A stretch of DNA of 64,000 nt from an uncultured Lachnospiraceae bacterium (GTDB lineage Bacteria > Bacillota > Clostridia > Lachnospirales > Lachnospiraceae). Below the pieces are notes generated by a model, which saw only the letters and a program-made list of their open reading frames with translations, did no database searches and was not told the DNA's origin. The stretch is taken from assembly GCA_910584685.1 (NCBI GenBank), contig CAJUAO010000007.1:76707-140706 (forward strand). The letters are read 5' to 3'. How positions within the stretch are numbered: position 1 is the first letter of the stretch; each line of letters begins with the position of its first letter. Shown in pieces: positions 59,604 through 64,000 of the stretch. A program made the translations under genes and the position numbers.

Positions 59604-59722
59604 CTGATTTTAGAATATGTATATAGAATAGAATATGTAATAGAATAAAAGCGTTTAATGTAAGGTAAAGGTCTTTGCAGTTATATATGCAGATTGCTTG
59701 TGTAAGCAGGAAAGGAGATAGT

Positions 59723-60667
59723 ATGTGTAAAATCACAGCGGTTATATTGGCATACAGGCCGGATGAAAGAGTAAAGATGATAGTTTCCCGTTTAAAGGCA
59801 CAGACTGTCATACCGGATAAAATTCTTATTATGCACACCGTAGATGAAGAGACTTCTGATACAGAGCTTGGCTGGGCATACGATATGGAAAATGTAGCTG
59901 TGGAAAAGGTAAAAAAGGCAGAGTTTGACCATGGAGGCACAAGAGATAAGGCTGTACAGATGTGTGAGGATTCAGATTACGTGCTTTTTATGACCCAGGA
60001 TGCCATACCAAAAAACAGAAAGCTTACGGAATATCTTGTGGAGACCCTTAAGGCAGATACAGGGACTAATGCGGTAGCATATGCCAGACAGGAGCCGGAT
60101 AAGGGCTGCAATATTATAGAGAGATATACAAGAAGCTTTAATTATCCCGACGAGCCCCATTCTGGTCTGGAGCTGGCAGCGGAGACAAATAACGGAATAA
60201 AAGCAATATTTTGTTCAGACGTATGCGCCATGTATAATAGGAGGCTGTACAATGAGATAGGCGGTTTTCCGGGGAAAGCCATATTTAATGAGGATATGGT
60301 GTTTGCAGGAAAGGCTCTTAAGGCCGATAAGGATGTTATATATGAGCCAAGGGCGGTGGTTATACATTCCCATAATTACTCGGGAGCGGAATACTTTAAG
60401 AGATACTTTGATTTAGGCGTTTCCCATGCAGAGTTTAGCTATATTTTAAAGGATTATCATTCAGGGGAGGAAGGCATAAGGCTTGTAAGAGAGACGGCAA
60501 GATTTCTTATACGTAGAAAACAATACATTATGCTTATCCCTCTTGTCTATTACAGTCTGTTAAAGTTTATTGGGATGCAGCTTGGAAAAATGCATAAAAA
60601 GCTCCCTGAACGCATTATAAATGCTTGTACCATGAATAAGGGGTACTGGAAAAAAGACAGGAATTAG
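59723..60667 (+). CDS. family 2 glycosyltransferase
   Basis: A 314-residue membrane-associated transferase. The ATG at 59723 follows AAAGGAG at 5 bases. The N-terminal nucleotide-sugar fold begins KITAVILAYRPDERVKMIV, a later segment reads YVLFMTQDAIP (DxD-like area), and the acceptor region includes GGFPGKAIFNEDMVFAGKAL. A hydrophobic stretch (about residues 270-290) near the C-terminus suggests membrane contact. The pattern resembles rhamnosyltransferases of cell-surface polysaccharide synthesis, but the sugar is not certain. The neighbours leuA and galE do not fix its role, though GalE could supply UDP-galactose. Confidence 0.85.
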   Translation: MCKITAVILAYRPDERVKMIVSRLKAQTVIPDKILIMHTVDEETSDTELGWAYDMENVAVEKVKKAEFDHGGTRDKAVQMCEDSDYVLFMTQDAIPKNRKLTEYLVETLKADTGTNAVAYARQEPDKGCNIIERYTRSFNYPDEPHSGLELAAETNNGIKAIFCSDVCAMYNRRLYNEIGGFPGKAIFNEDMVFAGKALKADKDVIYEPRAVVIHSHNYSGAEYFKRYFDLGVSHAEFSYILKDYHSGEEGIRLVRETARFLIRRKQYIMLIPLVYYSLLKFIGMQLGKMHKKLPERIINACTMNKGYWKKDRN

Positions 60668-60683
60668 AGAGGTTTATTTTGAA

Positions 60684-62360
60684 ATGTTAAATTTTGAGCG
60701 ATACAAAAGAGTGCCGGTAGTAAGCCTTCCGGACAGAGAATGGCCAAATAACGAAATCAGTAAAGCGCCTGTATGGTGCAGTGTTGATTTAAGAGATGGA
60801 AATCAGGCGTTGATTGAGCCTATGGTTGTGGAGGAAAAAATTGAATTTTTCAATATGCTGGTTAAGCTGGGCTTTAAGGAGATAGAGGTAGGTTTCCCTT
60901 CCGCGTCACAGATAGAGTATGACTTTTTAAGGCAGCTTGCAGACAGAAATCTTATACCGGACGACGTTACTGTCCAGGTGCTGGTACAGTGCAGGGAGCA
61001 TCTTATTAAACGTACCTTTGAAGCCCTTAAGGGCATAAAGAAAGCCATTGTCCATATATATAATTCTACGTCAGTTCTTCAGAGGGATGTAGTATTTAAT
61101 AAGTCAAAGGATGAAATCAAGCAGATAGCTGTAGACGGTACCCGGATGGTAAAGAAATACGCAAAGGATTTTCCGGGAGAGATAATATTGGAATACAGTC
61201 CGGAAAGCTTTACGGGAACAGAGCTTTTGTACGCCTTGGAGGTATGTACGGCAGTTCAGGAGGAATGGCAGCCTACGCCGGAAAAGAAGATTATATTTAA
61301 TCTTCCGGCTACGGTTGAAATGAATACGCCAAACGTATATGCCGACCAGATAGAGTGGATGAATAAAAACTTTATTAACAGGGAGTCTGTTATTTTAAGC
61401 GTTCATCCCCACAATGACAGGGGAACAGGCGTTGCGGCGGCAGAGCTTGCCCTTCTGGCAGGAGCGGACAGGGTTGAGGGCACGTTGTTTGGAAACGGAG
61501 AGAGAACAGGAAATGTGGATGTCTTAAATATTGCTTACAATATGTTTTCCCAGGGCATCAACCCGCTTCTTAATTTAGAGCATATAAATGAGATTATAGA
61601 TGTGTATGAAAGATGCACTAAAATGCAGATTGATATGAGACACCCATATGCGGGAAAGCTGGTATTTACCGCATTTTCAGGCTCACATCAGGATGCCATA
61701 AACAAGGGAATCAAGGCTATGCAGGACAGAGGCGCCGAGCACTGGCAGGTTCCGTACCTTCCTATAGACCCGGGCGACGTAGGTCGCGAGTATGAGCCTA
61801 TAGTGCGCATAAACAGTCAGTCAGGCAAGGGCGGAGTGGCGTTTGTCATGGATACATACTTCGGCTTTAAGCTGCCAAAGGGCATGCATAAGGAATTTGC
61901 GGATATTATACAGACAATAGCGGAGGCTCAGGGTGAGGTTTCGCCTGAAACCATAATGGAGAAATTTAGGGAGGAATATCTTACATTTAAGACAGAGAGA
62001 GAATATCCTTATGAATTTACGAGCTGTAAGCTTCAGGATGTGGATGACACGCCCTGCGGAGACACCCATATTACCATGGAATTTAAGTACAAGGGTAAGC
62101 CTGTGAGGGTGGAAACCACAGGCAACGGGCCTATAGATGCAGTGAAAAATGCTCTTCATGAAACCACGGGAGTAAACATGAAGATATATGATTACACGGA
62201 GCATGCCTTAAGCGAGGGCTCTAAGGCAAAGGCGGCGGCATACATAAGCGTAACGGACATGGATACGGGAAAGGCTACATATGGCGTGGGAGTAAGCACA
62301 AATATAACAAGAGCGTCAATAAGAGCCGTATTTAGCGGACTTAACAGGCTGGCAAGATAA
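60684..62360 (+). CDS. leuA: 2-isopropylmalate synthase (LeuA), long type
   Basis: This 558-residue enzyme condenses acetyl-CoA with 2-ketoisovalerate, the first step of leucine synthesis. The N-terminal extension RVPVVSLPDREWPNNEISKA and the length mark the long LeuA type (as in actinobacteria and some Clostridia). The catalytic SVDLRDGNQAL, the metal His pair in SVHPHNDRGTG and the GNGERTGNVD segment are present. The C-terminal regulatory domain binding leucine includes GNGPIDAVKNALHETTG. leuB, leuC and leuD are not nearby. GAGAGG lies slightly far (about 11 bases) from the ATG. The stop codon abuts a hairpin-repeat array. Confidence 0.95.
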   Translation: MLNFERYKRVPVVSLPDREWPNNEISKAPVWCSVDLRDGNQALIEPMVVEEKIEFFNMLVKLGFKEIEVGFPSASQIEYDFLRQLADRNLIPDDVTVQVLVQCREHLIKRTFEALKGIKKAIVHIYNSTSVLQRDVVFNKSKDEIKQIAVDGTRMVKKYAKDFPGEIILEYSPESFTGTELLYALEVCTAVQEEWQPTPEKKIIFNLPATVEMNTPNVYADQIEWMNKNFINRESVILSVHPHNDRGTGVAAAELALLAGADRVEGTLFGNGERTGNVDVLNIAYNMFSQGINPLLNLEHINEIIDVYERCTKMQIDMRHPYAGKLVFTAFSGSHQDAINKGIKAMQDRGAEHWQVPYLPIDPGDVGREYEPIVRINSQSGKGGVAFVMDTYFGFKLPKGMHKEFADIIQTIAEAQGEVSPETIMEKFREEYLTFKTEREYPYEFTSCKLQDVDDTPCGDTHITMEFKYKGKPVRVETTGNGPIDAVKNALHETTGVNMKIYDYTEHALSEGSKAKAAAYISVTDMDTGKATYGVGVSTNITRASIRAVFSGLNRLAR

Positions 62361-62540
62361 AAAAGTCTCGAGAGTTTTAACTCTTTGTGAAGCCGAGACT
62401 TACAAATTCGGCAGAGCCGAATTTGTGGCTAGCATGTCGAAATTTCCTACTTAAAAATAGTCTCGTCTAAGGACGAGACTTGCAAATTCAGAAGGTCTAA
62501 AGAACTAAGGTTCTTTAAACAGACTTAGCTGAATTTGTGG
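62361..62540 (-). repeat. two tandem units of the two-hairpin repeat, reversed (site D)
   Basis: Read on the minus strand, unit 1 has hairpin ACAAATTCGGC-TCT-GCCGAATTTGT (62402-62426), then AAGTCTCG/CGAGACTT (62363-62401, with an inner AGAG/CTCT stem) and a T run. Unit 2 has CAAATTCAG/CTGAATTTG (62483-62537, with nested stems inside) and AGTCTCGTC-CTTA-GACGAGACT (62459-62480). Between them lies the GTAGGAAATTTCG spacer that parallels site C. The T-run end touches the leuA stop codon. The rest up to the galE promoter shows nothing else clear. Confidence 0.7.
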
Positions 62541-62669
62541 TTGGTATGGAGAATTTTCATATTATAAAAAATATAATGATTTTTAAAGGATGTACTGGTT
62601 AATCAGAATATCCTTTTGTTTTTTTGTTTGTAAATTGGCGACTTTTATATGTCAATAAGCCATAAAAGG

Positions 62670-62698
62670 TTGTATAAATTTTAAGATAGTAATATAAT
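62670..62698 (+). promoter_or_regulatory. candidate galE promoter
   Basis: TTGTAT (62670-62675), a 17-base spacer and TATAAT (62693-62698), leaving a leader of about 100 bases. Confidence 0.55.
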
Positions 62699-62806
62699 AA
62701 TATCCACGTAAGCAATAAGCGGCATGGAATATTTGCGCAGGGTTTTTCGCTGTGTTTACGCATAGGTTAAAGAACATGTAAAATTAACAAAGAAATGAGG
62801 TGCGAT

Positions 62807-63826
62807 ATGAGTAAAACAGTATTGTTGGCAGGAGGCGCAGGCTATATAGGAAGCCATACGGCAATAGAGCTGCTGAATAAAGATTTTGATGTGGTTATTG
62901 CTGACTGTCATTATAACAGCAGTCCTATAGTCTATGAAAGACTTGAGGAGATTACAGGACAGAAGATAAAGCATTATGATATAGATGTAGCAGATATGCA
63001 GGCTATGAGGCAGGTGTTTGAGGAAAATAAAATAGAGGCAGTTATTGATTTTGCAGGCTATAAGGCGGTTGGAGAATCCGTACAGAAGCCGCTTATGTAT
63101 TATGAGAATAATTTAAACACTACATTTTCCCTTCTTCATTTGATGAAAGAGTATAATGTGGCTAACATTATATTCAGCTCATCAGCTACGGTTTACGGCA
63201 TGGAAAACCAGTCTCCCCTTGTGGAAAGCATGAGGCTTGGGCCATGTACAAACCCTTATGGCTGGACAAAGCTTATGAATGAGCAGATACTTATGGATGA
63301 GGCAAAGTCAAACACAAATCTTTCCGTAGTGCTTTTAAGATATTTTAATCCTATCGGAGCCCACGCTTCAGGCAGAATAGGTGAAGACCCAAAGGGAATA
63401 CCTAATAATCTTATGCCGTATATAGCTCAGGTTGCATCAGGAAAGCTTCAGCAGCTAAGCGTATTCGGAGATGATTATGATACCCATGACGGTACGGGAG
63501 TCAGGGATTATATTCACGTAGTGGATTTGGCAAAGGCTCATGTTCTCGCGGTAGATTATGCAGCCGGAAGGAAAGGCTCGGACGTATTTAACATTGGTAC
63601 AGGCGTAGGCTATAGCGTGCTTGATATGGTAAAGGCATTTGAAAAGGTAAACAGCCTTACAATTCCATATAAAATTGCACCACGGCGCGCAGGGGATATA
63701 GCAACCTGCTATGCAGACAGCACAAAGGCAAAGGAGCTTTTAGGCTGGGAGGCAGAGAAAAACCTTGAGGATATGTGCAGGGATACATGGAACTGGCAGA
63801 AAGGGAATCCGGAGGGATATAGGTAG
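62807..63826 (+). CDS. galE: UDP-glucose 4-epimerase (GalE)
   Basis: A 339-residue short-chain dehydrogenase-type epimerase interconverting UDP-glucose and UDP-galactose with bound NAD+. The ATG at 62807 has GAGGTG just upstream; an ATG at 62795 is in frame but lies before that site. The NAD-binding GGAGYIGSHTAIELL is at the start, the catalytic Ser/Thr is in FSSSATVYG, and Tyr151/Lys155 lie in NPYGWTKLMNEQ. The substrate-binding end reads RRAGDIATCYADSTKAKELL. It stands alone with its own promoter and could serve polysaccharide synthesis or galactose from pectin side chains. The last 174 bases of the window after it hold no gene that I can support. Confidence 0.95.
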   Translation: MSKTVLLAGGAGYIGSHTAIELLNKDFDVVIADCHYNSSPIVYERLEEITGQKIKHYDIDVADMQAMRQVFEENKIEAVIDFAGYKAVGESVQKPLMYYENNLNTTFSLLHLMKEYNVANIIFSSSATVYGMENQSPLVESMRLGPCTNPYGWTKLMNEQILMDEAKSNTNLSVVLLRYFNPIGAHASGRIGEDPKGIPNNLMPYIAQVASGKLQQLSVFGDDYDTHDGTGVRDYIHVVDLAKAHVLAVDYAAGRKGSDVFNIGTGVGYSVLDMVKAFEKVNSLTIPYKIAPRRAGDIATCYADSTKAKELLGWEAEKNLEDMCRDTWNWQKGNPEGYR

Positions 63827-64000
63827 TTTTTGTAAATATTTATTTGTACGTTTGAAATATGTTTTTCCTCACATGGAATCCGGGTATGTCCCATTAAAAG
63901 GCTCTAGGAGGCGGAATAGGGAGGGCTTAAGGGGAGGCAGTCAGTTAAATATAATTTTTTAAAGCTTCGGAACATGGAAGAAATTCTATCAACAAAATAC

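Noticed and set aside
63765..63962. 65-residue open frame at the end of the window
   Set aside because: It begins inside galE in another frame, has no ribosome site and shows no protein-like conservation.

Overview
The window reads as a low-GC, Gram-positive anaerobe of the Clostridia, most likely a Lachnospiraceae member. Genus was not established. Supporting signs are strong AGGAGG-type ribosome sites, Firmicute-type PyrK/PyrD and GlmM/CdaA/CdaR sets, a NiaR-controlled nad operon, YtrA-type and BceRS-like modules, and a pectin (rhamnogalacturonan) utilisation flavour. Nearly all genes are on the + strand. No phage, insertion sequence, CRISPR array or rRNA is visible, and there is one tRNA (Gly-GCC, minus strand).

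Layout. 1-5.3 kb: the end of a SWIM zinc-finger gene and a large DUF4132 gene, the pair found with MoxR ATPase and VWA proteins (E. coli yehI/yehQ type). 5.3-9.8 kb: two near-identical membrane chemoreceptors flanking a ketoacyl synthase III-like enzyme. 10-13.8 kb: a heterodimeric ABC exporter. 13.9-17.8 kb: an unknown duplicated-domain protein, a DUF3783 protein, a MATE pump and an S66 peptidase. 17.9-20.5 kb: alpha-L-rhamnosidase. 21-26.1 kb: an FtsX-type ABC transporter with its own two-component system. 26.3-27.9 kb: an EAL/HDOD protein and a PilZ protein. 28-32.4 kb: purF, purB, purA. 32.5-35.8 kb: a small membrane protein, a SEC-C protein, a lipid kinase and the primary sigma factor. 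35.9-37.9 kb: a YtrA-type GntR regulator with an ABC transporter. 38.2-41.7 kb: a flavoprotein and a family-11 rhamnogalacturonan lyase. 41.8-44.5 kb: nadB-nadC-niaR. 44.6-47 kb: an acetyltransferase, an ArsR-type regulator, a Nudix hydrolase and the tRNA. 47-52.6 kb: a pyrimidine operon (degenerate Nudix, pyrC, a broken acetyltransferase gene, pyrF, acetyltransferase, pyrK, pyrD). 52.7-59.6 kb: an HD-GYP protein, then two membrane proteins, cdaA, cdaR, an HPr and glmM. 59.7-63.8 kb: a glycosyltransferase, leuA and galE.

How the genes fit together. The rhamnosidase and the rhamnogalacturonan lyase both lack signal peptides, which suggests intracellular breakdown of imported pectin fragments. 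PurF/PurB/PurA and PyrC/F/K/D supply nucleotides, and NadB/NadC make nicotinate mononucleotide under NiaR. CdaA, CdaR and GlmM join cyclic-di-AMP signalling to cell-wall precursor supply. The EAL/HDOD, PilZ and HD-GYP proteins point to cyclic-di-GMP signalling, and the chemoreceptors to a motile cell.

The main unusual signals are four. First, a family of small two-hairpin repeats with a constant GC-TCT-GC tip and variable arms occurs at four intergenic places, three of them directly against a stop codon. Second, the chemoreceptor/KASIII/chemoreceptor sandwich contains a synthase that appears to lack its active-site histidine. Third, promoters are built into the terminators or inverted repeats of the preceding gene (rpoD, purA, nadB). 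Fourth, a catalytically dead Nudix protein heads the pyrimidine operon.
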